DNA of 64,000 bases, taken from NCBI RefSeq assembly GCF_000971965.1, contig NZ_LAQP01000004.1:124001-188000 (forward strand), written 5' to 3'. Each line of letters begins with the position of its first letter. Within the stretch, counting starts at the first letter, position 1. Origin of the DNA: Paenibacillus wulumuqiensis (GTDB taxonomy: Bacteria > Bacillota > Bacilli > Paenibacillales > Paenibacillaceae). The position numbers were made by a program, and so were the translations under genes. Positions 1 through 12,410 of this stretch are shown here, in pieces. Under the pieces are notes generated by a model that made no database searches, had not been told where the DNA came from, and worked only from the letters and a program-made list of their open reading frames with translations.

Positions 1-1
1 G

Positions 2-1828
2 GATATATCGTATGCGGAGCTGCCAGAGTCTATCAAAAATGAGGTCATTAATGGTCATTACACGAATAATAGTGCCAATCAGAGTTTCTGTCTGTCTCGC
101 ATATTGCAGACTCGTCATAAAAAAGGTGAGTATATGGATAACCTGTACGAGCTGGTTGCATGTCCGGAATGCAGTGGCTTCCGCATTAGCGACCAAGCAC
201 GCAGAGTATTCATTAATGGCCAACATATTGGAGAAGTCGGAAAGATGACACTTCTGGAAGCGAGACTCTTTTTTGAATCTGCGCTGGAAAACAGCTGTTT
301 TACAGCACCAGGGGTGATTTTAAGTCAGGACATTTTACGTAAAATCTCTTCATTGATCCGATCTCGTTTAGGGCATTTATCGCTCTATAGAGAAATGTCT
401 TCCTTAAGCGGAGGAGAACTGCAGCGATTATTTCTTAATTCCCATCTTGAATCGAAAATGGAATCGCTGATCTATATCCTTGATGAACCCACAGTAGGAT
501 TACATGAGTCAGAAAAAGCTGAATTGCTGAACTCCATTTATGCACTCAAGGAATTGGGGAATACCGTTATTGTAGTCGAACATGATAAAAGAACGATTGA
601 AGCTGCTGATCATATTATCGATGTCGGACCGAAGGCAGGCATCGAAGGTGGACAAGTTATTTATGAAGGTAGTTTTGCAGGGCTGCTTCAGTGCGAGGAC
701 TCACTCAGCGGGCAGTATTTGTCCGGAAAAGCAAAAATGCCGATCAGAACGTTGAGACCCGATATATTTAGCGATGAAAAGTCACCCCGATTAACGATCC
801 ATCATGCAAAAACGAATAATCTGAAAGATGTGACGGTATCGCTGCCGCTTGGCGTCCTGGTTGGTGTGGCGGGAATTTCCGGCTGTGGAAAAAGCTCGCT
901 AATTTCAAAAACGCTGGTTCCATTTCTGAAAAAGCATTTTCGCAATTCATCAAGGAATAACACCCTAATGTATAACGGAGATTATCAAAGCAATATTGAA
1001 GATGATGCGTCACTTATTGAGACAGTAGTGGAAAGTGTGGATGGTCTGGCATATTTGTCGGGTTTTACGGAAGTTTCCCAAGCGCCAATCGGTAGAAATA
1101 TTAATTCCAATCCGGTTACCTTCATTAAGATCTGGGATAAAATTCGCAAGCTTTTCTCTGACCAACCTGAAGCTAGACGCTTACGGCTGTCAGCCGGGCA
1201 CTTTTCATTTAATTCCGAGGGGGCCTGCGAGAATTGCGGAGGCAGTGGTCGTCAAGCAGTGTTTCCTGGTACAGCCATGAAAATTTATATAACGTGCAGC
1301 AAATGTAAAGGAAAGCGATATAATGATGCAGCCCTGCAGGTGAGATACAAGGATAAAACCATTGCAGAAATTCTTGACCTGCAAGTATCGGAAGCGGTCT
1401 CATTCTTCAAAGAACATAAAACGATCGTTGCTACCCTGGAAGTGATGGAGCGTATTGGCATGGGTTATATTACACTGGGACAACCGACTTCCACAATGAG
1501 TGGGGGAGAAGCACAACGACTGAAGCTCGCAAAAGAGATTGGAAAGAAAAAGAAAGGGAATATTCTGTATGTCATGGATGAGCCGACTACCGGGTTGAGT
1601 CTTTACGATACAGCACAATTGATCAAACTGCTGGATGAACTGGTCAAAGATGGAAATTCGGTTATCGTTATCGAGCATAACTCCGAAGTATTAAATTCAT
1701 GTGATTGGATCATTGAGCTGGGTCCAGAAGCGGGAGCAAAAGGGGGCAAAATTATTGCAGAAGGATCACCCCAGACGTTAAGAGACAATCAGGCATCGAT
1801 AACCGGAAGATATTTGGAGAGGAATTAA
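2..1828 (+). CDS. UvrA-like ABC ATPase (5' partial)
   Basis: The reading frame is open to the left edge, so the N-terminus with the first Walker A is outside the window. The visible part has the first-half ABC signature (SGGELQR) and Walker B (YILDEPTVGLH). A second ATPase follows with Walker A GISGCGKSS, a zinc-finger pair CENC/CSKC, signature SGGEAQRLKLA and Walker B MDEPTTGLS. This order is that of UvrA-type excinuclease subunits. The spacing between modules looks shorter than in housekeeping UvrA, so I favour a short UvrA paralogue (UvrA2/drug-resistance type) over the repair UvrA. No uvrB or uvrC lies beside it. It stops before lspA with no clear terminator. Confidence 0.85.
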   Translation, partial: DISYAELPESIKNEVINGHYTNNSANQSFCLSRILQTRHKKGEYMDNLYELVACPECSGFRISDQARRVFINGQHIGEVGKMTLLEARLFFESALENSCFTAPGVILSQDILRKISSLIRSRLGHLSLYREMSSLSGGELQRLFLNSHLESKMESLIYILDEPTVGLHESEKAELLNSIYALKELGNTVIVVEHDKRTIEAADHIIDVGPKAGIEGGQVIYEGSFAGLLQCEDSLSGQYLSGKAKMPIRTLRPDIFSDEKSPRLTIHHAKTNNLKDVTVSLPLGVLVGVAGISGCGKSSLISKTLVPFLKKHFRNSSRNNTLMYNGDYQSNIEDDASLIETVVESVDGLAYLSGFTEVSQAPIGRNINSNPVTFIKIWDKIRKLFSDQPEARRLRLSAGHFSFNSEGACENCGGSGRQAVFPGTAMKIYITCSKCKGKRYNDAALQVRYKDKTIAEILDLQVSEAVSFFKEHKTIVATLEVMERIGMGYITLGQPTSTMSGGEAQRLKLAKEIGKKKKGNILYVMDEPTTGLSLYDTAQLIKLLDELVKDGNSVIVIEHNSEVLNSCDWIIELGPEAGAKGGKIIAEGSPQTLRDNQASITGRYLERN

Positions 1829-1979
1829 ATGGTACACAGCCATGCTGCCTGACCAGACCAATAGACGCATCATTTCCGCCTATGCTACAATAGGAAAAGC
1901 TGTGTTCACGATGCAAACGGACAAAATGACAATTAATATCCGCTGCCGCCGGCACAGGATTGAACAAACAGGGTGGAGG

Positions 1980-2477
1980 ATGAACGTGATCTATTATGTA
2001 ATTGCGCTCGTGGCTATTATTATCGACCAGATCAGCAAATACTTTGTGGCAACACGTATGGAACTCAGAGAGCAAATTCCGGTAATCGGTGACTTTTTCC
2101 TGATTACGTCACATCGCAATCAGGGTGCAGCGTTTGGCATTTTGCAGAATCAGCGCTGGTTTTTTATCGTGATTACGATTATTGTAGTGGCTGCGATTAT
2201 ATGGTATATCCAAAAAGTCAAATCACGGCCGGATAAGCTGCTGCCTCTGGCACTGTCACTTGTGCTGGGCGGAGCGATTGGCAACTTTATAGATCGTGCA
2301 CGGATGGGTGAAGTCGTCGATTTCTTTCAATTTAACTTTGGCAGCTACACCTTCCCGATTTTTAATGTGGCGGATTCCTGTATTGTTGTCGGCGTGGCGC
2401 TCATTATTCTGGACGCGCTGCTGGATATGATCCGCGAGAAGAAACAGCCTGCTAAGCAGGAAGAGGAGAATGTATAA
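1980..2477 (+). CDS. lspA: Lipoprotein signal peptidase (signal peptidase II)
   Basis: Membrane aspartyl protease that removes the signal peptide from diacylglyceryl-modified prolipoproteins. The product is about 165 aa with four hydrophobic segments. The family motifs are present: NQGAAFG in the periplasmic loop and the two catalytic Asp regions NFIDR and FNVADS. The frame is open further upstream to 1842, but GGAGG at 1975-1979 points to ATG 1980 or, with better spacing, GTG 1986. The C-terminus is a charged tail (KKQPAKQEEENV). It is directly joined to the following pseudouridine synthase gene, the same pair as lspA-ylyB in Bacillus subtilis. Confidence 0.95.
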   Translation: MNVIYYVIALVAIIIDQISKYFVATRMELREQIPVIGDFFLITSHRNQGAAFGILQNQRWFFIVITIIVVAAIIWYIQKVKSRPDKLLPLALSLVLGGAIGNFIDRARMGEVVDFFQFNFGSYTFPIFNVADSCIVVGVALIILDALLDMIREKKQPAKQEEENV

Positions 2478-3515
2478 GTGAGTAAGCAAGAGAATCATAA
2501 TCAGGCTGAGAGCCTGGAATCTGTAGAAGAGATGGATACATTGGAAGTAACCGCAGAGATGGACGATATACTGGAAGACGGCGAGGAAGCAGGAACAGAG
2601 CTGCTGGAATGGACCGTGACTGCAGACGAAGCCAAAGCACGTGTGGATAAATATATTGCCGACCGTCTGCCGGAAGGCATTTCCCGTTCCCAGGTACAGC
2701 AGTGGATTACCGGCGGCCATGTCACCATTAACGACCAGCCGGTCAAAGCCAACCGCAAACTGGCGGAAGGCGAGCAGGTCGTCGTACGTGTACCTGATCT
2801 GTCGGCTGTAGAGATCGAGCCGGAAAATATTCCACTCAACATTGTATACGAGGATGCTGATGTAATCGTCGTGAACAAGGCGCGCGGTATGGTCGTTCAC
2901 CCGGCAGCCGGTCATTCCTCCGGTACGCTCGTTAATGCACTGATGTACCATTGCACGGACTTGTCCGGCATTAATGGTGAACTGCGTCCGGGGATTGTAC
3001 ATCGAATCGACAAGGACACGAGCGGCCTGCTGATGGCTGCCAAAAATGACAAGGCCCATGCGTCCCTGTCTGCACAGCTCAAGAACCATACCGTAACACG
3101 CAAATATATTGCGCTCGTACATGGCAATATCGAGCATGATCACGGAACGATTGATGCACCGATCGGACGCGCTTCCCAGAACCGCAAGATGTTCACGGTG
3201 ACAGAGAAAAACGGCAAGCGTGCGGTTACCCATTTTGCGGTTACCGAGCGGTTTGGCGATTTCACTGTAGCCGAGCTTCGTCTGGAGACCGGCCGTACAC
3301 ACCAGATCCGTGTGCATATGAAGTTTATCGAGCATCCATTGGTGGGTGATCCGATGTATGGACGTGTCCGTGCCAAAGCTTCCTTTGTCCAAGGTCAGGC
3401 ACTTCATGCCGCTATTCTTGGCTTTGAGCATCCGACTACGGGAGAATATATGGAGTTTGAAGCACCTATTCCGGAAGATATGGAACAGGAATTGCATGCT
3501 CTGCGCAATCGCTAA
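2478..3515 (+). CDS. RluD-family 23S rRNA pseudouridine synthase
   Basis: The GTG start abuts the lspA stop, so the two are co-translated. The first 40 residues are an acidic extension. An S4 RNA-binding domain follows (SRSQVQQWITGGHVTIND), then the RluA/RluD catalytic domain with the active-site motif HRIDKDTSG (catalytic Asp), then TGRTHQIRVHM near the C-terminus. Length 345 aa, close to B. subtilis YlyB (about 300) plus the acidic extension. It should convert uridines in 23S rRNA to pseudouridine; the exact position cannot be read from sequence. It ends before a terminator and the pyr leader. Confidence 0.93.
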   Translation: MSKQENHNQAESLESVEEMDTLEVTAEMDDILEDGEEAGTELLEWTVTADEAKARVDKYIADRLPEGISRSQVQQWITGGHVTINDQPVKANRKLAEGEQVVVRVPDLSAVEIEPENIPLNIVYEDADVIVVNKARGMVVHPAAGHSSGTLVNALMYHCTDLSGINGELRPGIVHRIDKDTSGLLMAAKNDKAHASLSAQLKNHTVTRKYIALVHGNIEHDHGTIDAPIGRASQNRKMFTVTEKNGKRAVTHFAVTERFGDFTVAELRLETGRTHQIRVHMKFIEHPLVGDPMYGRVRAKASFVQGQALHAAILGFEHPTTGEYMEFEAPIPEDMEQELHALRNR

Positions 3516-3570
3516 TCCCGTCCTTTATCAGGAAATAGGATGAATTGGATGCTCTAATACAATATCTCAA

Positions 3571-3606
3571 AAGTCTGTCATTCCGTTCAGGGTGGCAGGC
3601 TTTTAT
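3571..3606 (+). terminator. Terminator after lspA-rluD
   Basis: AGTCTG pairs with CAGGCT (one G-U) around an 18-nt loop and is followed by TTTTATTTTT. It separates the lspA pair from the pyr leader. The rest of 3607-3780 shows no gene. Confidence 0.55.
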
Positions 3607-3782
3607 TTTTACTGACAATACGACTTCACCGGTAAATGAGAAGCAGAGGGACAACTATTCATTGCTCAGATAAATATGCATAAAAAATGCATACTATACA
3701 TATCTGACTTGCGATGATAAATATGGAGGTTGACATGCCTCATTCTTTCTGTCATAATTCAATGCAGATGAATAAGCACCTT

Positions 3783-3942
3783 TAATTCAGTCCCGTGAGA
3801 CTGGCAAGGTAACGTGAATGATGTTCACTGTAAGTACACCCTCTGATGGAGCGGTGAGGTTGCAGTGCGTCTGAGTATGACAGTCATGACTGCGGTCGAT
3901 GACTCGAGACTCCTTGCCGTTTTGGGGCAGGGAGTCTTTTTT
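3783..3942 (+). promoter_or_regulatory. PyrR binding loop and attenuator of the pyr operon
   Basis: At 3788-3809 a hairpin reads CAGTCCCGTGAGACTGGCAA, which carries the conserved PyrR recognition loop (UCCnGnGAG) and the downstream GCAAGG. At 3907-3942 a strong intrinsic terminator follows: AGACTCCTTGCC pairs with GGGCAGGGAGTCT, then six T. In the known mechanism, UMP-bound PyrR stabilises the binding loop, blocks the antiterminator and allows termination. Only one such unit is visible; B. subtilis has three spread over its pyr operon. Confidence 0.85.
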
Positions 3943-4050
3943 ATACCCTGCATCCAGACGGCTACAGGTAGACTCGGGTACATCATCTGCAGCCAGCATG
4001 TTAACCACGGGGCCTTAGGTGTACGAACCACAAACCTGAGGAGGCTATAA

Positions 4051-5522
<1,472 letters not shown>

Positions 5523-5555
5523 ATCATACAGTACGGAATGACTGAATTCATATCA

Positions 5556-5599
5556 GGTATCCGCGTCTGTAGGAGAATAGGACCGACAGAGCGGATACC
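5556..5599 (+). other. Long hairpin between pyrB and pyrC
   Basis: GGTATCCGC pairs perfectly with GCGGATACC and TCTGT with ACAGA inside it, leaving a 15-nt loop (14 paired bases, one bulge). No T-run follows, so it is not an ordinary terminator. It may affect mRNA processing or stability within the operon. The role is inferred. Confidence 0.6.
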
Positions 5600-5663
5600 G
5601 AAAATAAACCGGCGGATCTATCCGGAAATGATGGATAGCTGAAGCCCATTTCGGAGGGTAATC

Positions 5664-6989
5664 ATGACACTTTTCATAACCAATGCAAGCGTACTGAACG
5701 GACAGGGACAGCTCGAGAATACTCATGTATGGGTAGAATCCGGTCGTATCAAACATATTTTCTCCGGAACCACTTCTGTCGATGAAATCAAAGCTTCCCA
5801 CGGTGGCAGCTCTGAGATCACAGAAATTGATGCTTCCGGCAAGCTGCTCACTCCCGGGCTGATCGATATGCATGTGCATCTGCGCGAACCGGGCTTTGAA
5901 CATAAAGAAACAATAGCTACAGGAACACAGGCTGCAGCTAAAGGCGGATTCACGACAATCGCCTGCATGCCAAATACCAAGCCGGTGACCGACAAGCCGG
6001 AAGTGGTACAGCTGGTGCTGGACAAAGCCGCACAAGCGAACGGTGTCAAAGTGCTGCCGTATGCAGCGATTACGTATAATGAGCTTGGCCGCGAGCTGAC
6101 CGATTTTGCTGCACTCAAGCAGGCTGGAGCGATCGGATTTACCGACGATGGTGTCGGTGTACAAAATGCACAGATGATGAAGGACGCCATGAAGCTGGCG
6201 GCCTCACTCGACATGCCCGTAATTGCGCACTGCGAGGATGATTCACTGGTTGTCGGCGCTCCTGTAGCCGAAGGCGAATTTGCCCGCAAGCACGGTCTCA
6301 AAGGCATCCCGAACGAGTCGGAAGCAATCCATGTCGGTCGCGATATTCTGCTGGCGGAAGCTACCGGTGTTCATTACCATGTGTGCCATGTCAGCACCGA
6401 ACAGTCCATCCGGTTGATCCGTATGGCCAAATCGATCGGCATCAACGTTACTGCCGAGGTATGCCCGCATCACCTGATTCTGTCGAATGAAGATATCCCG
6501 GGTCTGGATGCCAACTGGAAAATGAACCCGCCGTTGCGCTCGCCGCGTGATGTAGAAGCCTGCATCGCCGCACTGGAAGACGGTACGCTCGATATGATCG
6601 TTACCGACCACGCACCGCACAGTGCCGAGGAAAAAGCCAAAGGCATGGAGCTGGCACCTTTCGGAATTACCGGATTCGAGACGGCTTTCCCGCTGCTGTA
6701 TACGAAGTTCGTCAAGACCGGACGCTGGTCTCTGGAAATGCTCGTACAGCGCATGACGGCTGATCCGGCAAGAGTATTCCGGCTGGAAAGCGGACGACTG
6801 GAAGAGAACGCGCCTGCTGATCTGACATTGATTGATCTGGAAGAACAACGCACGGTTGATCCGTCGACATTTGCTTCCAAAGGAAAGAATACACCATTTA
6901 CTGGATGGGAGCTGCAAGGCTGGCCGATCATGACGATCGTAGACGGTCAAGTCGTGTGGTCACAGGAAGTTACAACTCCTAGTGCATAA
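5664..6989 (+). CDS. pyrC: Dihydroorotase
   Basis: Zinc amidohydrolase that cyclises N-carbamoyl-aspartate to dihydroorotate. Length 441 aa, a class I (long) dihydroorotase. The metal-binding motif DMHVHLREPG is near residue 70. ACMPNTKPV, the HCED segment, HVCHVST, and TDHAPHS with the catalytic Asp follow in order. RBS CGGAGGG precedes ATG 5664. Third gene of the operon. The downstream gap to carA (106 nt) holds only a small imperfect hairpin near 7035-7055. Confidence 0.97.
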   Translation: MTLFITNASVLNGQGQLENTHVWVESGRIKHIFSGTTSVDEIKASHGGSSEITEIDASGKLLTPGLIDMHVHLREPGFEHKETIATGTQAAAKGGFTTIACMPNTKPVTDKPEVVQLVLDKAAQANGVKVLPYAAITYNELGRELTDFAALKQAGAIGFTDDGVGVQNAQMMKDAMKLAASLDMPVIAHCEDDSLVVGAPVAEGEFARKHGLKGIPNESEAIHVGRDILLAEATGVHYHVCHVSTEQSIRLIRMAKSIGINVTAEVCPHHLILSNEDIPGLDANWKMNPPLRSPRDVEACIAALEDGTLDMIVTDHAPHSAEEKAKGMELAPFGITGFETAFPLLYTKFVKTGRWSLEMLVQRMTADPARVFRLESGRLEENAPADLTLIDLEEQRTVDPSTFASKGKNTPFTGWELQGWPIMTIVDGQVVWSQEVTTPSA

Positions 6990-7095
6990 ATATACTATAA
7001 TGTGATATAATTATTCATAGAGCATAAAGAACACGGTGTATGAGCTTCATACCCGTCCCAAATAACTTTCAGGATAGACAGAGGAGTGAATCGGA

Positions 7096-8226
7096 ATGCA
7101 GGCAAAATTGTTATTGGAAGACGGAACCTTATTTACCGGCCAGAGTTTCGGAGCGGAAGGTGAAACGACAGGTGAGGTTGTATTCAACACCGGGATTACC
7201 GGTTACCAGGAAGTGCTGTCCGACCCATCCTATTGCGGACAGATCGTTACGATGACATATCCGCTAATCGGGAATTACGGAATTAACCGCGATGACTTTG
7301 AATCGGTCCGCCCGTATATTAATGGATTTGTCGTCCGCCGGCATGAGCCTGTTCCCAGCAACTGGCGCGCCCAATATACGATTGATGAACTGCTGCGGGA
7401 ATACGGCATCATCGGCATTAGCGATATCGATACACGGATGCTGACCCGTCGCATTCGTCATCAGGGTACCCTGCGGGGCATTCTGACGACAGCTGCACTG
7501 TCTACGGAAGAACTGATGGAGCGTCTGCAGGCGACCAGCTCGTCGATTGACCAGGTCAGCCAGACTTCGACCCGTCATATTTACAGCAGTCCCGGTGCCA
7601 AGGAACGGATCGTACTGATCGATTACGGCGCCAAGAGCGGCATTATGCGTGAACTGACACAGCGCGGCTGCGACGTGGTGGTGGTTCCTCAGGATACGAC
7701 GGCAGAACAGATTCGCCGCCTGCATCCCGACGGTATTCAGCTGTCCAACGGCCCTGGAGACCCCAAAGATGTGATGCATGCAGCCGGCGTGATTGCCGAA
7801 CTGCTCGGTGAGTACCCGATCTTCGGGATCTGTCTAGGACATCAGCTGTTCGCACTTGCCTGCGGCGCCGACACCGAGAAGCTCAAATTCGGACACCGCG
7901 GTGGTAACCATCCGGTCAAGGATCTGAGCACAGGCCGCTGCTATATCACTTCCCAGAATCATGGTTATACAGTGAAGGAAGAGTCCATCAATGGCACCGA
8001 CCTGGAAGTGACCCATATCAACAATAACGATAAGACGATTGAAGGTTTGAAGCACAGCAAATACCCGGCATTCTCGGTACAGTACCATCCGGAAGCAGCG
8101 CCTGGTCCATTTGATAACAGTTATCTGTTCGATCAGTTCCTGGAAATGATCCGTGAACATAAGCAGCAAAACCCCAAGAAAACACGTCAGGCTGAGATGA
8201 TGGCCGCTGTGAAAGGAGCTCGCTAA
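7096..8226 (+). CDS. carA: Carbamoyl-phosphate synthase small (glutaminase) subunit
   Basis: Releases ammonia from glutamine for the large subunit. Length 376 aa. The N-terminal CPSase small-chain domain ([17 protein letters not shown]) is followed by a class I glutamine amidotransferase domain. That domain has the nucleophile elbow GICLGHQ and the His/Glu of [20 protein letters not shown] precedes the ATG. It is two bases from carB, so translation is coupled. In B. subtilis the operon copy is called pyrAA. The position inside the pyr operon marks it as the pyrimidine-linked enzyme. Confidence 0.97.
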   Translation: MQAKLLLEDGTLFTGQSFGAEGETTGEVVFNTGITGYQEVLSDPSYCGQIVTMTYPLIGNYGINRDDFESVRPYINGFVVRRHEPVPSNWRAQYTIDELLREYGIIGISDIDTRMLTRRIRHQGTLRGILTTAALSTEELMERLQATSSSIDQVSQTSTRHIYSSPGAKERIVLIDYGAKSGIMRELTQRGCDVVVVPQDTTAEQIRRLHPDGIQLSNGPGDPKDVMHAAGVIAELLGEYPIFGICLGHQLFALACGADTEKLKFGHRGGNHPVKDLSTGRCYITSQNHGYTVKEESINGTDLEVTHINNNDKTIEGLKHSKYPAFSVQYHPEAAPGPFDNSYLFDQFLEMIREHKQQNPKKTRQAEMMAAVKGAR

Positions 8227-8228
8227 GT

Positions 8229-11200
8229 ATGCCGATAAACAAAGATCTCAAAAAAATACTCGTTATAGGTTCCGGGCCAATCGTTATTGGTCAGGCAGCC
8301 GAGTTTGACTACGCAGGCACACAGGCCTGCCAGGCCCTGAAAGAAGAAGGCGTGGAGGTGGTGCTGATCAACAGCAACCCGGCCACTATTATGACTGATA
8401 CGAATATGGCGGACAAAGTATACATCGAGCCGATCACACTGGAATTTGTAACACAGATTATCCGCCAGGAACGTCCGGATGGACTGCTGCCGACACTCGG
8501 CGGCCAGACCGGTCTGAATATGGCGGTAGAGCTGGCACGCGCCGGTGTACTGGAGAGCGAAAATGTCAAACTGCTCGGCACCCAGCTGAACTCGATTGAA
8601 AAAGCGGAAGACCGCGACCTGTTCCGTGACCTGATGCGCGAACTGGAGCAGCCGGTTCCGGACAGCACGATTGTAACCACACTGGAAGAATCGATCGTGT
8701 TTGCCAATGAGATCGGCTATCCCATCATCGTTCGTCCGGCCTACACGCTGGGCGGTACAGGCGGCGGAATCTGCGTTGACGAAGAAGAACTGCGCGAGAC
8801 GGTAGCGGCAGGACTGCGCTACAGCCCGATCGGACAATGTCTCGTAGAGAAAAGTATCGCCGGCATGAAAGAAGTCGAGTACGAAGTAATGCGTGACGCC
8901 AACGATAACTGTATCGTTGTATGTAATATGGAGAACTTTGACCCGGTAGGCGTTCATACCGGTGACAGTATCGTCGTAGCACCGAGCCAGACGCTGTCTG
9001 ACCGCGAGTACCAGATGCTGCGCTCCGCATCCCTGAAAATCATTCGTGCCCTGAATATCGAAGGCGGATGTAACGTACAGTTCGCACTGGATCCGCAGAG
9101 CTACCAATACTATGTCATCGAAGTGAACCCGCGTGTCAGCCGCTCATCGGCGCTCGCTTCCAAAGCAACAGGCTACCCGATCGCCAAAATGGCTGCCAAG
9201 ATTGCGCTTGGATATACACTGGACGAGCTCATGAACCCGGTTACCGGCCAGACGTATGCTTGCTTTGAGCCGACACTGGATTATATCGTAGCCAAAATTC
9301 CACGCTGGCCATTTGACAAATTCACCGGTGCCAACCGCAAGCTGGGTACCCAGATGAAAGCAACCGGCGAAGTAATGGCGATTGGCCGTACATTTGAAGA
9401 AGCGATTCACAAAGCGGTCCGCTCGCTGGAAATCGGTGTTCACCGTCTGCATCTCAAAGATGCTGCCGACCTCGAAGACAGCAAGCTGGATGAGCGCCTG
9501 ACCAAGGCGGATGATGAGCGTCTGTTCCTTGTCGCCGAAGCATTCCGCCGCGGATACAGCCTCGATCAAATTCAGGAGCTGACCAATATCGACTGGTGGT
9601 TCCTCGACAAGATTGAGCGTATCGTCGCTTATGAATCTGTCATTACGATGGAAGACGAACTGACCGATGAGACGCTGTATACAGCGAAGCGGCTTGGATT
9701 CACCGACCGCTCAATCGCCGAACTGCGCAGCCAGAACAAACCGGATGACAAATTTAACAATGAACATGCCATCCGTGCCTATCGTAAAGAAAACGGCATG
9801 ATGCCTGTCTTCAAAATGGTAGACACCTGCGCTGCCGAGTTCGAAGCGACAACGCCATACTACTATTCCACATTCGAGACCGAGAATGAAGTGACTCCGG
9901 CTACCAAGGAGAAAATCGTTGTACTCGGTTCGGGACCGATCCGTATCGGACAGGGGATTGAGTTCGATTACTCTACCGTTCATGCGGTATGGGCAATCCA
10001 GGAAGCCGGTTATGAAGCGGTCATTATCAATAACAACCCTGAGACTGTATCGACTGACTTTAACACATCGGACAGACTGTACTTCGAGCCTCTTTTCTTC
10101 GAGGATGTCATGAATGTCATTGAGCAGGAACAGCCGGTAGGCGTAATCGTACAGTTTGGTGGACAGACAGCGATCAATCTGGCTGCACCATTGCAAAAAG
10201 CAGGCGTCAAAATTCTCGGAACGAGCCTGGAAAGTATCGATGAAGCGGAAGACCGCAAAAAGTTCGAAGCACTGCTGTCCCGCCTCAATATCGCCCAGCC
10301 GCAGGGCAGCACCGTGCTGTCTGTGGATGAAGCGGTAGAAACCGCGCAGAAGCTCGGTTATCCGGTACTGGTACGCCCATCCTACGTACTCGGCGGACGT
10401 GCCATGGAGATTGTATACTCTGACGAAGAACTGCTGCGCTACATGGTGGAAGCCGTCAAGGTCAATCCGGAGCACCCGGTACTGATCGACCGTTATATGC
10501 TCGGCAAGGAAGTTGAAGTGGATGCCATCTGTGACGGCGATACCGTTGTGGTACCGGGTATTATGGAACATGTGGAACGTGCAGGCGTTCACTCCGGTGA
10601 CTCCATCGCAGTCTACCCGCCGCAGCATCTGTCTGCAGAGCTCAAGGAAAAGATCGTCAACATCACGATTCGCATTGCCAAGGAACTGAAAACGATCGGC
10701 CTGCTTAACATCCAATTCGTTATTTACCAGAATGAAGTGTACGTGATTGAAGTGAACCCGCGCTCCTCCCGTACCGTACCATTCCTGAGCAAAGTCACCA
10801 ATATCCCGATGGCCAATGTAGCGACGCAAGCGATTCTGGGACGCAAGCTGGCGGATCTCGGATATGAGGAAGGCATGTGGCCGGAGAGCGACCATGTCTC
10901 TGTCAAAGTGCCGGTATTCTCCTTTGCCAAGCTGCGCCGCGTCGAACCGACACTCGGACCGGAGATGAAATCTACAGGTGAAGTGATGGGACGCGATCTG
11001 CTCTATGCCAAAGCACTGTACAAAGGACTGATCGGTGCTGGTATGAAAATACCATCCACTGGCGCCCTGATCGCTACCGTAGCGGACAAAGACAAAGATG
11101 AAGCGGTTCGCCTGCTCAAAGGCTTCTACCGTCTCGGTTACAAAATCATTGCCACCGGCGGTACAGCCGATGCACTAAAAGCAGCCAATATCCCGGTAAC

Positions 11201-11525
11201 CGTTGTCAACAAGCTGTCCGAAGGTACGCCGAACATCCTGGATCTGATTCGCAGCGGACAGGCGAACTTCGTGGTCAACACATTGACCAAAGGCAAAACA
11301 CCGGAGCGTGACGGATTCCGTATCCGCCGTGAAGCGGTAGAGAATGGCGTCGTATGTATGACGTCTCTGGATACCGTTGAAGCGCTGCTGACCATGCTGG
11401 ATACGATCAACTTCTCGTCTTATGCAATGCCTTCTTTGAGCAAGGAGAAGCAGCAAAGCAAAGAGAGTCTGGATATCCAGGCCGTTGTCGGCCAGCTGGA
11501 AGACCAGGAGACAATCCTGAGCTAA
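8229..11525 (+). CDS. carB: Carbamoyl-phosphate synthase large subunit
   Basis: Makes carbamoyl phosphate from bicarbonate, ammonia and two ATP. Length 1098 aa, typical. The N-terminal half carries the first pre-ATP-grasp/ATP-grasp unit ([20 protein letters not shown], then [20 protein letters not shown]). The second half repeats it ([20 protein letters not shown], then [18 protein letters not shown]). The last roughly 130 residues are the methylglyoxal-synthase-like allosteric domain ([12 protein letters not shown]), where UMP acts in known enzymes. It overlaps nothing; a GC-rich hairpin (GGCGGAC/GTCCGCC, 11547-11569) without a T-run follows it. Confidence 0.97.
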   Translation: MPINKDLKKILVIGSGPIVIGQAAEFDYAGTQACQALKEEGVEVVLINSNPATIMTDTNMADKVYIEPITLEFVTQIIRQERPDGLLPTLGGQTGLNMAVELARAGVLESENVKLLGTQLNSIEKAEDRDLFRDLMRELEQPVPDSTIVTTLEESIVFANEIGYPIIVRPAYTLGGTGGGICVDEEELRETVAAGLRYSPIGQCLVEKSIAGMKEVEYEVMRDANDNCIVVCNMENFDPVGVHTGDSIVVAPSQTLSDREYQMLRSASLKIIRALNIEGGCNVQFALDPQSYQYYVIEVNPRVSRSSALASKATGYPIAKMAAKIALGYTLDELMNPVTGQTYACFEPTLDYIVAKIPRWPFDKFTGANRKLGTQMKATGEVMAIGRTFEEAIHKAVRSLEIGVHRLHLKDAADLEDSKLDERLTKADDERLFLVAEAFRRGYSLDQIQELTNIDWWFLDKIERIVAYESVITMEDELTDETLYTAKRLGFTDRSIAELRSQNKPDDKFNNEHAIRAYRKENGMMPVFKMVDTCAAEFEATTPYYYSTFETENEVTPATKEKIVVLGSGPIRIGQGIEFDYSTVHAVWAIQEAGYEAVIINNNPETVSTDFNTSDRLYFEPLFFEDVMNVIEQEQPVGVIVQFGGQTAINLAAPLQKAGVKILGTSLESIDEAEDRKKFEALLSRLNIAQPQGSTVLSVDEAVETAQKLGYPVLVRPSYVLGGRAMEIVYSDEELLRYMVEAVKVNPEHPVLIDRYMLGKEVEVDAICDGDTVVVPGIMEHVERAGVHSGDSIAVYPPQHLSAELKEKIVNITIRIAKELKTIGLLNIQFVIYQNEVYVIEVNPRSSRTVPFLSKVTNIPMANVATQAILGRKLADLGYEEGMWPESDHVSVKVPVFSFAKLRRVEPTLGPEMKSTGEVMGRDLLYAKALYKGLIGAGMKIPSTGALIATVADKDKDEAVRLLKGFYRLGYKIIATGGTADALKAANIPVTVVNKLSEGTPNILDLIRSGQANFVVNTLTKGKTPERDGFRIRREAVENGVVCMTSLDTVEALLTMLDTINFSSYAMPSLSKEKQQSKESLDIQAVVGQLEDQETILS

Positions 11526-11663
11526 ATGATGATGAGCCACTTGTGCGGCGGACCATTCACGTGTCCGCCGTCATTTGTGTGCGCATATGTGCATATAAGC
11601 AGAGAACAGAGGTATAGTTACACAAGTAGGATGTAAAAGTAACAGGAAAAAGGGAGTGGAACA

Positions 11664-12410
11664 ATGAACCAGGCTCTACATAGCGCTGCCCGGCGGCTGA
11701 TCATTGCACTGGATTATCCGAACGCAGCAGAAGCGGGTCAGCTGATTACGCAGCTTGAAGGCATCCCCTGTTATATGAAAGTAGGCATGCAGCTGTTCTA
11801 CACGGCAGGTCCGGACTTTATCCGTGAGCTGAAATCGAGAGGCTATTCCGTCTTTCTCGATCTGAAAATGCACGATATTCCCAACACTGTCAAAGGCGGT
11901 GCACATAGCATCACCCGTCTGGGTGTCGACATGTTCAATGTGCATGCTGCCGGTGGACGCCAGATGATGGCAGCGGCTGCAGCCGGTATGGAGCAAGCAC
12001 TGCAGGAAGATTCCAGCCTGCAGCGTCCGCTGTTGATCGCCGTAACACAGCTGACCAGCACGTCGCAGGAAACCATGAATCAGGATATCGGCATTCCCGG
12101 CAAAGTGGAAGACACCGTCGTACGTTATGCCCAGATGGCCCGGGAAAGCGGACTGGACGGAGTAGTATCCTCACCGCTGGAAGGTCCTGCGATCAAGCAG
12201 ATGTGCGGGCATTCCTTTATTACAGTCACACCGGGAGTACGGCCGGCAGGCAGCGATGCAGGCGATCAGAGCCGGATTATGACACCGGGACAAGCGATGG
12301 CAGCAGGCAATGACTACCTGGTCGTAGGCCGCCCGATTACCGGCGCCAAAGACCCAAGACAATCTGCAGAACAAATCATAGAGGAGATGAGTGTCCATGT
12401 TAACGATTGA
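11664..12410 (+). CDS. pyrF: Orotidine 5'-phosphate decarboxylase
   Basis: Converts OMP to UMP. Length 248 aa. The catalytic segment DLKMHDIPNTVKGG (Asp-Lys-x-x-Asp) is near residue 65. VVSSPLEG and TPGVRPAGSDAGDQSRI with VVGRPITGAKDP complete the phosphate-binding end of the barrel. RBS AAGGGAG lies 8 nt upstream. The 138-nt gap after carB contains no pyrK or pyrD, so dihydroorotate dehydrogenase is not encoded here. The 3' end overlaps pyrE. Confidence 0.97.
   Translation: MNQALHSAARRLIIALDYPNAAEAGQLITQLEGIPCYMKVGMQLFYTAGPDFIRELKSRGYSVFLDLKMHDIPNTVKGGAHSITRLGVDMFNVHAAGGRQMMAAAAAGMEQALQEDSSLQRPLLIAVTQLTSTSQETMNQDIGIPGKVEDTVVRYAQMARESGLDGVVSSPLEGPAIKQMCGHSFITVTPGVRPAGSDAGDQSRIMTPGQAMAAGNDYLVVGRPITGAKDPRQSAEQIIEEMSVHVND

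Noticed and set aside
2256-3497. 413-aa reverse ORF opposite lspA/rluD
   Set aside because: Shadow ORF over two conserved forward genes in a high-GC third-position region; no RBS or domain.
11547-11569. Hairpin after carB as terminator
   Set aside because: The stem is good but no T-run follows, and pyrF and pyrE downstream belong to the same operon.
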